A model generated the notes under the pieces. That model saw nothing but the letters and a program-made list of their open reading frames with translations. It had not been told where the DNA came from and ran no database searches. From Blastocatellia bacterium UBA7656 (GTDB lineage: Bacteria > Acidobacteriota > Blastocatellia > UBA7656): DNA of 64,000 bases. Numbering within the stretch: position 1 is the stretch's first letter; every line of letters begins with the position of its first letter. Where the stretch lies: contig DLHY01000101.1 of assembly GCA_002483445.1 (NCBI GenBank), positions 33,018-97,017 on the forward strand. The letters run 5' to 3'. Positions 1 through 10,200 of this stretch are shown here, piece after piece. A program made the translations under genes and the position numbers.

Positions 1-171
1 CAGAGGAATTCGCCAGCAGTATCACTTGTCGCAGCACTCCAAATTTGGCCCCTACACTGAATCGAAATCCGATCTAACGAGAGAATCTCAAAGAACAAAA
101 ACGAGATCGATCAGATTTTCATCAGCGCTGGGATGCCTTCACTTCAGGGGCAGCTAACGCTGCGCCTGTGT

Positions 172-498
172 TCAAGCGCGGGTCAGGGCGCGGTCTCCTT
201 CATCTGATGTGCCTTTCCATGGCTTGATCTTCGCCAACTCACGAGCCAACACCCGTTCCGCTACCTCGGTGTCGTGCAGAGCCTGCGCGCGCAGCCAGTA
301 GCCGTTGGAAAGACCTAAGAACCGGCACAGGCGCAGATCGGTGTCGGCAGTTATCGCGCGCTTTCCCGCCACAATGTCACCGATGCGCTGCGCTGGCACG
401 CCAATCTCCTTCGCCAGCCGATACTGGCTGATCCCCATAGGCTTGAGGAATTCCTCCATCAGAAGTTCGCCAGGAGTTACAGGTTTGAGCTTGCGCAT
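172..498 (-). CDS. higA: HigA-type antitoxin (XRE family)
   Basis: This 108-residue protein has the opening PGELL.EEFL followed by an XRE helix-turn-helix at about residues 22-60 (ISQYRLAKEIGVPAQRIGDI), which is the hallmark of HigA antitoxins. In the family, the antitoxin binds and neutralises the HigB ribonuclease and represses its own operon. It begins 14 bases after the stop of the toxin gene at 512-790, so toxin precedes antitoxin, the usual higBA order. The tail beyond residue 90 is less typical. The pair lies beside a putative methyltransferase/helicase-nuclease operon, a common setting for toxin-antitoxin modules in defence islands (inference). Confidence 0.93.
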   Translation of the reverse strand: MRKLKPVTPGELLMEEFLKPMGISQYRLAKEIGVPAQRIGDIVAGKRAITADTDLRLCRFLGLSNGYWLRAQALHDTEVAERVLARELAKIKPWKGTSDEGDRALTRA

Positions 499-511
499 AA
501 TGGTTTCTCCG

Positions 512-790
512 TCAGTGATAATCCACGATCTCGACGCCCTCAGCCCCCGCGTCCGTCCAATGAAAACACAGTCGGAACTGGTCGTTTATTCGGATACTAT
601 GCTGGCCCGCGCGATCCCCCTTCAGAGTCTCCAAGCGATTTCCCGGCGGTACTCGGAGATCCTGCAGGCGGGTAGCGATCTCAAGCTGTCGCAGCTTGCG
701 TCGGGCCACATTTGCGATGTTGGCGAACCGCGCGACGCGGTCGCCCTTCGAAAGAGCTTGCGTATCGACGCACTTGAACGTCCTGATCAC
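512..790 (-). CDS. higB: HigB-type toxin (RelE/ParE superfamily)
   Basis: This 92-residue protein carries the typical HigB features: the N-terminal MIRTF, the central basic stretch ARRKLRQLE, the PPGNRLETLKGDRAGQHSIRI segment and the terminal RLCFHW…VEIVDYH strand and histidine. Family members are ribosome-dependent mRNA endonucleases. The reading frame starts with GTG. It is immediately followed by higA on the same strand and both genes appear intact, so the pair is probably functional. RelE/ParE members can differ in target (mRNA or gyrase). The HigB assignment rests on the order of the pair and on the HigA partner. Confidence 0.92.
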   Translation of the reverse strand: MIRTFKCVDTQALSKGDRVARFANIANVARRKLRQLEIATRLQDLRVPPGNRLETLKGDRAGQHSIRINDQFRLCFHWTDAGAEGVEIVDYH

Positions 791-1007
791 GCACTCACAG
801 TAACGTGCCGCGTGATTATCGTCAACTACTCCTCAATTTGTCGCAGCCCGTCCTGCGCGCTAATGCTTTGCATAACCGTACTCGGCGCTTAACGGAGTCT
901 CAAAAGAATCGGCTTCGACGATTGCTGGAACCCGCAGGGAGTCGATAGCAGTCCCGAAGAGCATTGCCCGCGGAAGGCAGATGATATTGGGATCAGGCTT
1001 TCTCTGT

Positions 1008-4000
1008 TTAGCTAATTGAGCGTCGTCGAAGGACTCCATTTCTCTCTTGAACCTGACCAGCTTTAAGGTAGCCAAGTTGAATCCGCCGTGGGTGAAGACA
1101 ATATGATTCCACAAATCGCTTCAACAATCTGGATTCTTTCAGCACCTGAATGTCATTGGACAAATGTTGTAAAAGTGATTGTGTCAGTAACACAATTACT
1201 TTAGCGCGGGCGCGAGATGTAAGCACATTGAATCGATTGAGGCTGTATAAAAATTCGTCCTCGGCTTGAATCAGGTCAGGGTCGCCAATCCCAAAGGATG
1301 CAATAATCACATCGCGCTGCTGACCCTGATACCGCTCAACCGTGTCAACTGCGCCATAAATCTGTTCAGCCCGGTCGTTGGGAAAAACTTCTCTGAGTCG
1401 CCTCACTACTTTTGCCATCTGCGCTCGATGCGGGGTGGCAACGCCAACTGCTTTGCTCCAGAAATTTTCTGTTTCATACAAGGCTTCCGATGGTGGCCGA
1501 ATGGCGCCATCTGGGCTTCGCTCGTTTAATAATTGATTCTTTAACCGCCCACGTAGTAGCCAAATCAAAGCGGCTACAGTGTCTGCTTCAAAATCGTTTA
1601 CCTGGCTGCTTAGTACGTCGTCGTAGACAAAACTCACGGCGGGGTACATTGGATCAAGAATGTCTTTCCAATCGGATGTCCAGTACAGCGTATCTGGCCA
1701 ACCATCGGGGCGCAGAATTCCTATCGGCTCAGAGAAATCCAACTGCAAATCAGGCGAGTAACTATGCAGTTCTTGACTATAACCTGCCATTCTCGTGAAC
1801 TCGGTGATCGTCCTATTTGATCGGTAATTCACATTAAGCGGCTGCGGTTCAATTCCATGGTGATGGCGATAAAAATTGTAGACTGAGCCAACAACATATT
1901 CTAATCCCTCTGGTGGCTCTGCCTGATGAATGGGCGGCAACTGTAAATCATCTCCGGCTAACACACACGCCCCGTTTGCTGCAAGTTTGCTAAACACAAG
2001 CGTACTCGTCGCCACATCCATTTGCGACGCCTCATCAAGCAGGATCAGATCGAACCAATTCTTGACCCCATCCCCTCGTCTTGCTTGGGAATCTTGACGT
2101 GGTGCCATTGATAAGTTGTGTAGCTGCTGAGGCGGACATCCAATAATTATGATTCCTGTTGGGCTTTCGAGTTGCTGGCGTAGTTGCTGGACTTCTTGCG
2201 ACGGCCTAGCACGATTTAGTACCAAGTTCTGCAAAGTTCTATATTTTTGTGTCCAGTCTGCTGGCGGATTTTCGTGATATTTACTTTGTACTCGATATAG
2301 AACATAAGCGTTTTCTCCTAGAAGTATTCGCAACTCAGTTTCTAAATCAAGTAACACGTTATCTATTGCGTTGTATGTGTTGGCAGTGATAAGCAACCGT
2401 AAGGGTTGTTGTCTCGCACGAGCATCAAGTGCTGCTCCTAACGTGACTGCACGTAACGTGCGGCTTTTTCCCGTACCTGGCGGCCCCCAAAACAACGTCA
2501 GCCTGCGAGTCAATGCTTCTTCCCAAGCTCTCCACTGCGATTCGTTCAACGAAGTATGTTGAGTAAAATATGAATCAAGCGTCTGACGAAGCCTGCCTAC
2601 ATTGCGTGCGATTGGCTGTTGCTGCGCCTGTGCCGGACACCATAGTATTTCGGATGCCGGTGATTCGGCTGAAGCGTTTGTCCTGCCTTGTCTGGGTCGT
2701 AGTGCCTGCAATACATCGAAATTATTTGCGCTTGGCGGATTGCCAATCCCTTTTAAGGTGATTTCTACTTTCTTCGTCAAAAAGTCCTTGTGTACGGGAT
2801 CCAATATCACGTTATGAGAGAAGTCATATCTGTTCTGTTGTTCCAACGCTCGTAACAAGTTGGCATTTGAATCTCGCAACCGCAACGCAATCCGCCCACT
2901 TACGCGGTCAATTGCAACTACGGTTGCGGCTGTCAATTGAGCTTTTTCTACAGTCTGCGATTTGAACCTGTCTTCTTCAAACCCGCTTCCTTCAGTAAAT
3001 CTATATGCATTTATGTCTAGAAATCCATGCTCTGCTTCTGGTGCAAGCGCAAAAAGAAAATCGCCACGTCGCAAATTTACCTCGCATGAATCCGCGCGCA
3101 TTCTGTAAATAAATAATTTTGGACTGTCGATGAGAGTAGTTTCGTTAGTCTGATTCAACTGCTCTAAGGCAGCCTGCTTTTCTTGTCCTTCCAACCGCCG
3201 CTCTAATCTGGCTGATCTCAATCGTGCCTCACGCTCGTGTGGTGGCATTGCGCGCGTCGTGTGCGCCTCTAATCCATCGAGAGCCGCATTGAGCCGCGTA
3301 AACCCCAACAATAACCTGCTGACTGGCGCGATGCCTGGCACGGCACGCCGATTCTGTATAATCGGAGGGGCTGCTTGACGTGATAACACGTTCGAAAGCT
3401 GTCTTTCTAACCAGCTAACTGTGAGGCTCAAACCGTATACCTTGGCTCGTGTTGCTCTTATAATATTCCTCTGCTTATCTAACCAATTCCCTACTTGATT
3501 CCAATATTCATGCAGTCTTTCCATCGGGATTAGGTCACTAAGCGGCTCTTCGTAAAGCGGGTGCGTAGAAGGAGGAGGCAGTTGGGATGGTGTGACTCTT
3601 TCCGCTAAATCCAATAGCCGGTAATAATGCGGCACATCAAGGGCCACTGTATTTTCAACAACCGGCTTCACGAGTGTGATTGCTGATTGTCGTGTCGCAT
3701 CCTCTGCCTCTTGCAACAACTCAGGGGGCGGAAAGAGCCATATTAATTCGTGCAATGACGAGTCGGTGAGAATATAGGGCAAATGCCGACTGATCATGCG
3801 CACTAGCTGTTTGTGTTGCGACTCATCCCAAAGATAAATCTGATACGTGCTACGCTCATGGGGATTCCTAGCCCTTCCTGTATCACGCCTCCTTGCATTG
3901 GCATCCGCATCATCCTGTTGCCTTACTTCATCGATAATCTGAGCAAGCTGTCGCAAGAATCTTAAAAACTCGCGCCGTTCTCGCTCCAAATCTCGGCGGT

Positions 4001-5417
4001 CAACTAAAAATATCTCATCCTCATCTTGGTTCTGTGACCATCGTCGTGATTGCGGCTCTAATTGTGAACCAAATGGTAGTGGTTCTCTCCAAAAGGCGCG
4101 AATAGCCATCGCTGCTGTAATTGAACTGCTCAAGTCATAGTCAATGAACAGGTATATATGCAAAGACGGCCAACGCGGCATAAGCGCATCCCCGCCTGAG
4201 TCAGGCACGATTGATACGCCTCCACTACGCAGTGCCTCCGCCCGATGAGGAAAAGCTGTTCGTCTCGTGCGTAACCCTTGATGTTGATTAAATACGTTTG
4301 AACTGGCTAATTCATCAGCGAGGCTATCTATATTGGGGATGTTATTGAGCCGAAGTTGTTCACTCGCTCCCCGCGAAAGCCCGTATACGCGGCTCAGATT
4401 TCTCTCTCGTTCAGCCGTTGGCCAGCAACGTAATTCATGATTTTCTCCTTGTTCGTCTTGGTCTGACCACGGATAGCCAAGAAACTCACACCCCTTACAA
4501 CGATAATCAACATGCCACGCCAGTTCAGGCCATTGTCTTTCCAATACATTAGGCAAATCTTCTGTGAGAAGTTGCCGCAACCGCGGTGCAAAAATGTCGA
4601 AGACTGCTAACTCTAAATCTTCTTCTAATGCTCGAACTAATTCTTCTCCTGTAGGTGTATGCGCTCGCTGTCGCCATTCTGCAAGGCGATGAGCAAGTTC
4701 TGAAGCATCATGACGCCCTGGCCATACAGCAGGCGCAGCAACGACGACAAACCGATCATCAAATCCTCTTTCAATGAGCCACGCAGCAAGAGTCATCGAA
4801 TAGTAAACAACCTCAGCGAAATAATATGCGCCCGGTTCTGATGTCAACTTAATATCAATCACTCGCAGCCGCAGTCGTGGGTCATCATCCGCCAGTGGCT
4901 CTATCTCGCCGTTTGGCTGAACTAATAGCTCGTAAGGGTTTGGCTGTTGCTCAGAGAGTGGCCCTAAATTCTCTGACATTGATGGCAGCACTTGAATCAC
5001 ATCTGGCCGAGTAGCGCCAATTCCCACAGGGTTTCCGTAGTAGTCCACCAAATCATTTAGCCCGATTGCCTGCCGAAAGGTCGGCGTGTCTGCTTCATAT
5101 TCGCCTTCAACAATAAACTGATATGCTTCGACTGATGGCAACACCTCGTCTAAACGTATTTCACCCGGTCGCCCTCCTCTAGTCTGAGGGTTTTCACGAA
5201 CACGCGTCTCTCCAAATACCTCCTTTAGTTCGCTTACCTTTTTATCTTGCCATTCATAACCAGCCCGCCCAGCATAGGTCAACCCCGAACGATTTTGTTG
5301 TCGGGATGGCATTCCATGCTCAGTTCTCTCAGGATCATTGTAGAGATACAAAACAAATTGGCGTTCACATTGATTTCGAAGATAAAGAGACAGTGTTCTT
5401 TTTTTGAAAGATGGCAC
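1008..5417 (-). CDS. Dna2-like Fe-S nuclease fused to SF1 helicase
   Basis: This 1469-residue protein has a RecB/Cas4-like N-terminal nuclease. Four cysteines (C17, C307, C310 as CKGC, C331) are spaced as in the iron-sulfur nucleases AddB, Cas4 and Dna2. A PD-(D/E)XK core contributes VIDIK (D188, K190) followed by AEVVYYSM. The C-terminal half is a UPF1/Dna2-type SF1 helicase with Walker A GPPGTGKS (978-985), Walker B LLDEAS (D1128, E1129), motif III GDDLQLPPI, motif V VERYQGQQRDVI and motif VI NVLTSRARAKV near residue 1400. The middle 500 residues are unassigned and hydrophilic. The start is GTG, with AGGAG 8 bases upstream. It lies 33 bases downstream of the DNA methyltransferase and is probably cotranscribed with it. 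The family unwinds and cleaves DNA. A role in restriction or phage defence is inference from the partner and the AT-rich context. Confidence 0.88.
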   Translation of the reverse strand: MPSFKKRTLSLYLRNQCERQFVLYLYNDPERTEHGMPSRQQNRSGLTYAGRAGYEWQDKKVSELKEVFGETRVRENPQTRGGRPGEIRLDEVLPSVEAYQFIVEGEYEADTPTFRQAIGLNDLVDYYGNPVGIGATRPDVIQVLPSMSENLGPLSEQQPNPYELLVQPNGEIEPLADDDPRLRLRVIDIKLTSEPGAYYFAEVVYYSMTLAAWLIERGFDDRFVVVAAPAVWPGRHDASELAHRLAEWRQRAHTPTGEELVRALEEDLELAVFDIFAPRLRQLLTEDLPNVLERQWPELAWHVDYRCKGCEFLGYPWSDQDEQGENHELRCWPTAERERNLSRVYGLSRGASEQLRLNNIPNIDSLADELASSNVFNQHQGLRTRRTAFPHRAEALRSGGVSIVPDSGGDALMPRWPSLHIYLFIDYDLSSSITAAMAIRAFWREPLPFGSQLEPQSRRWSQNQDEDEIFLVDRRDLERERREFLRFLRQLAQIIDEVRQQDDADANARRRDTGRARNPHERSTYQIYLWDESQHKQLVRMISRHLPYILTDSSLHELIWLFPPPELLQEAEDATRQSAITLVKPVVENTVALDVPHYYRLLDLAERVTPSQLPPPSTHPLYEEPLSDLIPMERLHEYWNQVGNWLDKQRNIIRATRAKVYGLSLTVSWLERQLSNVLSRQAAPPIIQNRRAVPGIAPVSRLLLGFTRLNAALDGLEAHTTRAMPPHEREARLRSARLERRLEGQEKQAALEQLNQTNETTLIDSPKLFIYRMRADSCEVNLRRGDFLFALAPEAEHGFLDINAYRFTEGSGFEEDRFKSQTVEKAQLTAATVVAIDRVSGRIALRLRDSNANLLRALEQQNRYDFSHNVILDPVHKDFLTKKVEITLKGIGNPPSANNFDVLQALRPRQGRTNASAESPASEILWCPAQAQQQPIARNVGRLRQTLDSYFTQHTSLNESQWRAWEEALTRRLTLFWGPPGTGKSRTLRAVTLGAALDARARQQPLRLLITANTYNAIDNVLLDLETELRILLGENAYVLYRVQSKYHENPPADWTQKYRTLQNLVLNRARPSQEVQQLRQQLESPTGIIIIGCPPQQLHNLSMAPRQDSQARRGDGVKNWFDLILLDEASQMDVATSTLVFSKLAANGACVLAGDDLQLPPIHQAEPPEGLEYVVGSVYNFYRHHHGIEPQPLNVNYRSNRTITEFTRMAGYSQELHSYSPDLQLDFSEPIGILRPDGWPDTLYWTSDWKDILDPMYPAVSFVYDDVLSSQVNDFEADTVAALIWLLRGRLKNQLLNERSPDGAIRPPSEALYETENFWSKAVGVATPHRAQMAKVVRRLREVFPNDRAEQIYGAVDTVERYQGQQRDVIIASFGIGDPDLIQAEDEFLYSLNRFNVLTSRARAKVIVLLTQSLLQHLSNDIQVLKESRLLKRFVESYCLHPRRIQLGYLKAGQVQERNGVLRRRSIS

Positions 5418-5425
5418 GATGGTTT

Positions 5426-5430
5426 CTCCT
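5426..5430 (-). promoter_or_regulatory. Ribosome binding site for the GTG-started helicase
   Basis: AGGAG on the minus strand lies 8 bases before the GTG at 5417. It supports this non-ATG start in the short gap after the methyltransferase gene. Confidence 0.7.
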
Positions 5431-5450
5431 CACATGCGGGCTCAGGTTAA

Positions 5451-6692
5451 TCAAAAAACGGATCGGGGCGGTACAAGATCAACACCTATAGCAATTCGTC
5501 CCAGTTGGTAGGCTACTCTGACACTGGTGCCGCTACCCATATATGGATCAAGTACTGTACCTGGAAGCGTGCCAACCCGGCATGAGCAAATAATCCAGTC
5601 CGTTCTTAGCTTTGGTGCAAACGTAAATTCGCGAAAATATCCGCCCAAAGCTTCTTTAGCTTCTTGTGCGAGTTTCTGAGTTTGTTTTGCGTTTCCATTG
5701 GCACCAGTTTGTATTTTCTGTCCCTTGCCTGCATCCGAAATTCCCACAGCCCGAATAGCTTTTAGATGTGCCTTTGTTAATCCAGCCTGCTCGAATAGTT
5801 CCATCGCTCTTCTGGCTTGTGGACGGGTACTGTCGAGGACAGTGGACGGATATAAATTGCGCATATATGGTTTACCACATTTTGAACAGACATGCTCTGG
5901 GCAAGCAAATTCAATAATGCGTTTAACTAATTCTTCCGGGAATGGTGCTAAATGATCGCTTGTGTTGCGAGCATGAGGAATCTGCCAAACATCCCCCGGA
6001 TTAGAAGATTGATTAAGATACTGAGCCAATGAATTCACATCAGAAAAGTAGTCACGATTTCGCGCAAGTTGGAAAATGACTTCGTGACGATTTGCCAGAC
6101 GATAGTGTAAAGGCTCTGGTACCCCATTGCTTTTTGCCCAGATTATTTTGTTCACTACTAGCCATTGGTGCTTACGCAAGGCGACGCTAAGTAAGTCCGG
6201 TATGCCTATCAACGCGCCGTCACGATAGGTATCGCCTATATTGATAAAAACAGAAGCGTGAGGTCTAAGAAGTGGAATCCAACTGTCGATTGTACCTATA
6301 AGAGCATCAATGTACTCTTCCGGGGTTTTTTCCTGCCCAATTTGTTGTCGGCGCTTATAGTCACGCTTTTGCCAATATGGCGGTGACGTGACAATCAAAT
6401 CGACACTTTTGGCTGAAATGCTGTCTAAGTGACGTGCGTTAGCTTTTAGAACTTTGGGCGGGCCTACATCGTGTCCATTGAATGACCAATCTAGTTGCTC
6501 AATGATGTTTTCGACAATTCGAGGTGTGAGTCCTGAAACATGCCCCAAATCCTCTATTGTGAGAAATGGCCCATGTTTTCTTCGATACTGGACGATATTA
6601 GTAGCCCGTTTGCGCCCAACTCCTTTTAACTGGATCAACTCTTTACTGGAGCAATAATTTAGCTTTATGGTTTTTGAGGATTTTTCAGCCAT
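5451..6692 (-). CDS. Helix-hairpin-helix DNA methyltransferase, beta class
   Basis: This 413-residue protein has an N-terminal ComEA-like helix-hairpin-helix region (about 15-70; KGVGRKRATNIVQYR). An amino-methyltransferase domain follows, with catalytic motif IV TSPPYW (102-107) before the SAM-binding motif I DPYMGSGTS (382-390). That order defines the beta class (N4-cytosine or N6-adenine). Two Cys pairs (CSKC and a late CSC) could bind zinc. The protein stops 23 residues after motif I, which is short for the class and suggests a compact or clipped C-terminus. AAGGA about 10 bases upstream supports the ATG. It leads an operon with the nuclease-helicase. The obvious inference is that it marks host DNA against that enzyme. 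A solitary epigenetic methylase is the alternative. Confidence 0.92.
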   Translation of the reverse strand: MAEKSSKTIKLNYCSSKELIQLKGVGRKRATNIVQYRRKHGPFLTIEDLGHVSGLTPRIVENIIEQLDWSFNGHDVGPPKVLKANARHLDSISAKSVDLIVTSPPYWQKRDYKRRQQIGQEKTPEEYIDALIGTIDSWIPLLRPHASVFINIGDTYRDGALIGIPDLLSVALRKHQWLVVNKIIWAKSNGVPEPLHYRLANRHEVIFQLARNRDYFSDVNSLAQYLNQSSNPGDVWQIPHARNTSDHLAPFPEELVKRIIEFACPEHVCSKCGKPYMRNLYPSTVLDSTRPQARRAMELFEQAGLTKAHLKAIRAVGISDAGKGQKIQTGANGNAKQTQKLAQEAKEALGGYFREFTFAPKLRTDWIICSCRVGTLPGTVLDPYMGSGTSVRVAYQLGRIAIGVDLVPPRSVF

Positions 6693-6774
6693 ATTCGTCC
6701 AATCCTTGTCTCCTTCAAGTTCAAAGGGCTGCCTTCGACGTTTGTTAAAACAATAACGATCCCCGCGCCGCGTT

Positions 6775-7095
6775 TCATCCTGCTTTGTTCGCCCAGAATT
6801 TGGAGCTATCTCCTCCGTGAAATTTGATCCTGCCTTTGATGGTGTTCTCGTCTTTCAATTTGATCCAACCGCTGCCCGATGCCGGGTCGCACTCGGCATT
6901 GCCTTCCCAGGTGAATTCGAATTTTTTGCCGTCTTCTTCATCGATTTCGCCGTGAATGCTGCCTGAAACCAGACCGAACTGAAACTTGCCCCCGCCTTTC
7001 GGATTGATTCTGATATACGCCTGTACCTCCATGTTGAAATAGTCTTCGTCCCACAATTCCATTTCATAAATGTGCCACGTTCCCGCAAATTTCAT
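6775..7095 (-). CDS. Small hypothetical beta-rich protein
   Basis: This is a 106-residue cytosolic protein with no signal peptide, a good ribosome site (GGAGCGGGAG just before the ATG) and an acidic, strand-rich composition. It starts MKFAGTWHIYEMELWDEDY and contains a Gly/Lys turn (NPKGGGKFQFG) and a closing strand IKGRIKFH. The even alternation of aromatic and charged residues suggests a small beta-barrel or lipocalin-like fold. I recognise it only as a conserved hypothetical type. It lies between the methyltransferase and the Tricorn gene on the same strand. No function can be assigned. Confidence 0.75.
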   Translation of the reverse strand: MKFAGTWHIYEMELWDEDYFNMEVQAYIRINPKGGGKFQFGLVSGSIHGEIDEEDGKKFEFTWEGNAECDPASGSGWIKLKDENTIKGRIKFHGGDSSKFWANKAG

Positions 7096-7149
7096 AACTC
7101 CCGCTCCCTCGCTCCGAATTCGATTTCATCAACTTGGGCAGAGACAAAA

Positions 7150-7198
7150 AAAGAGAAAGATCGAAACGAGGGTTATTATCGTCCCGATCTTTCTCTTT
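7150..7198 (-). terminator. Rho-independent terminator of the Tricorn gene
   Basis: A perfect 14-bp stem pairs 7150-7163 with 7185-7198, with a 21-base loop. On the minus strand it runs into seven T residues. It lies just after the stop of the Tricorn-like gene at 7213. Confidence 0.85.
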
Positions 7199-7212
7199 GT
7201 TCAACTCGTCGA

Positions 7213-10200
7213 TCACTTACCGTTTCGGTAGTAATTCGGATAAGCCGGACGACGGCGCTTGGGCAGCGGGTTTTTCTTCAAAGCATCAAGGACGACTTCG
7301 ACCGCTTTTTCAAGCTGCGGGTCGCGGCCCTGTCGCCAGAGCGCGGGATCCATCTCTACCTCAACGTCAGGCGCGACGCCATGGTTTTCAACTTCCCACT
7401 CGCCCTGCGGGCTGTAAAAAGCCACTCGCGGCGCTGTCACCATCCCGCCATCGATCAAAGGCGGATAATCATAAATTCCGACAAGCCCGCCCCACGTCCG
7501 CTTGCCCACAAGCGGCCCTATGCCCGCTTGACGAAACAGCCACGGCATCAGATCGCCGCCTGATCCGGCATACTCGTTTATGACCATCGCCTTTGGCCCA
7601 TAGATCGACCCGATTGGAGTGGTGAAGTCTTCGCCCTCGCGCGTCGCCCAATAATTTCGCAACGGTCGCCGCATGTAATCGATGATATAGTCAGCCGCCG
7701 AACCTCCGCCGTTGAATCGTTCATCGATGACCGCGCCTTCCTTATCTATCTGCGCGAAGTAGTATCGATTGAAATTCGTGAAGCCTGCGCCTCCTGTGTC
7801 GGGCAGATAAACGTAAGCGAGACGTCCTCCGCTTAACTGATCTACTCGTCGGCGATTGCCTTCGATCCACGCGAGATTGCGAAGGCCCGCTTCGCTGTCA
7901 ATTGGCACGACCGTCACTTCGCGCGAAGCTATGCCGTCCGCATTCGGCCCTACGCGGATAACTACATCCTTGTCCGCCGTCCCCTCGAAGAAGGCATAGA
8001 CATTATCGGTCGATCTCAACTCGCGACCTTTTACCGCGATCAGGTATTCGCCCGCCGCGACATTGACTCCCGGTTGCGTGAGCGGCGCGCGAAGCTGCGG
8101 GTTCCAGTTCTCGCCGTTATAAATGCGAGCGAATCGGTAGCGACCGTTTGCGATTTCGAAATCCGCGCCCAACAGTCCGCCGCGCACAGGCTTGCTGCGC
8201 GTGACGTCGCCTCCGCCGACGAACAGATGACCCATCACTACATTGCCCAGCATCTCGACGAACAGATAATTCAAATCAGCGCGATGAGCTACGCTATCGA
8301 GAAACGGGCGGTAGCGCGCTTCTGCCGCTTTCAGGTCAAGCCCGTGATGGCCGGGATCGTAGAGAAAATCGCGCTGAATGCGCCACGCCTCGGCGTACAT
8401 CTGACGCCACTCCGCGCGAGGATCGATATGGATTTCCATCTCTTCGACTTTGATTGCTCCTGCTCCGGGCTGCACGGGCGCGGCGGTCGAAACGATGAAC
8501 CATCGCCCGCCCTGAGCATAGAGCATCTTCTCGCCGTTTGCGGAAATGTCGAAGCCGGTTATGCCGCCCGTGACGGTTTCGAATTTGCGCGGGCCGAGAT
8601 CGAATTTGTGAAGCGTCACAGCAGGCGGCCCCTGCCCTCCCGCGCCCGGAGGAAACTCCAGCAGATAAATCACGCCCGCTTTTCCCGCCACCAGGCCGAC
8701 GTAATTTTTCGGCGGTATCGGCAACGCGATTATGCGCTGCGATATGTTGTCGAAATCTATCCCGGTCTGATCTTTCTTTTCTGCTGTCGGAGTTTCAGGC
8801 TTTTTCTCTTCCTGAGATTTTTCTTCATCGCTTTCAGGCGCGAGCGGCGAAGCGAGGTCTTTTCGCAAAACGACCGCATAGACGCTGCGCGTCACCTGAT
8901 GAGGAAAGCTCGACATATCCAGCCAGCCCGTCGTAGGCCCGACGTCGGTGCTTGCGGTGAAGTAAATATACTTGCCGCTCTTGTCGAAGGAAGCGAATCG
9001 CGCATCGCTCAACCCGTCGGTTATCTGTACGCTCTTCGCGGTCTCAAGCGAGTAGATGAACACGGCGCACAATCGATTCCTCAGTTGCCGGGTGTAAGTG
9101 ATCCATCGATTGTCGGGCGACCAGACGGGATCGAACACGCGATAAGGATTTTCATAAATGTTCGTGTCGATTTTCGTCGGCGCGCCTTTGTCCAGATCGA
9201 TGTACCAGAGATTCAATCGCTTGTCCGTGTAAACGATCTTTTTGCTGTCGGGCGACCAGACAGGCGTATAGAAAAACGAAGGCGGGTTTCCGAGGCTGAT
9301 TTTTTTCACCTCGCCCATACCGGTCTGATCGCGCAGATGAAGAGCGTATTCGCCCGACTCGTCTGAAAAGTAAGCGATCCAACGTCCGTCGGGCGACCAC
9401 GCGGGGTCGCGCTCGGCTATGCCCGGAGTGGAGGTGATATTTCGCGGATTGCCTTTTTCAGCCGGGACGGTCAGGACTTCACCCCGCGCTTCGAAGACGG
9501 CGCGCGCTCCTGTCGCTGAAAGCGCGCCTTTAGCCACTCGCGAGGCGACTTTTTCATAACGAGGTCGCACGCTTGCCAGATCGCCCGCGACTTTTATATC
9601 GAGCTTCTTAGCCGCGCCTGATTTCAAGTCGTAAAGATTCAACGAGCCGAATTGCTCATAGACTATCGCTCCCGGTCCTGCCGACGCGCTCTTGAAATCC
9701 AGTCCGTCGTTGCGGAGGAGTTGAGTCACTTTCCTGCTCGTCGTGTCGTAGGCGAACAGGGTGACAGGGCCGTTGCGGTCTGAGAGAAAATAGATTTTGT
9801 TTTCGACCCACATCGCGTTGAAGTCGTTGGAATTTTCTCGCGGGATTCGTTCAACCGCTGAATCCTCAAGGCGCGCTATCCATATCGCTGTCGTCATTCC
9901 TCCGCGATAGCGTTTCCACGATTGAAAGAAATCGAGTCCGCCGGGGAAAGGCTCGCGCCCGATTGGAAGATAAGCCAGCCGCGAGCCGTCAGGCGAAAAG
10001 CATCCTTCTTCAGCCATCGGCAAAGGCAATTCGGTCGGCAATCCTCCTTCGACGGGAAGGGTAAAGAGACGACTGTATCGAGGGTTCGTGCTGAGACGAG
10101 TCGATCTGAAAAGCACCCTCTTGCCGTCCGTCGACCAGCCCGCGGCATAATCGGCGTCGGAGTGATAGGTGAGCCTTCGCGGAACTCCGCCCGCAGCATC

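Noticed and set aside
860..1114. 84-codon minus-strand frame overlapping the 3' end of the nuclease-helicase gene
   Set aside because: It begins with TTG inside the helicase gene, has no ribosome site and no recognisable family. The helicase frame itself ends as expected for its family, so a frameshift is not needed.
8074..9366. 430-codon plus-strand frame antisense to the Tricorn-like gene
   Set aside because: Arg/Ala/Glu-rich composition typical of shadows of GC-rich genes. No domain, and it lies wholly within a strong gene.
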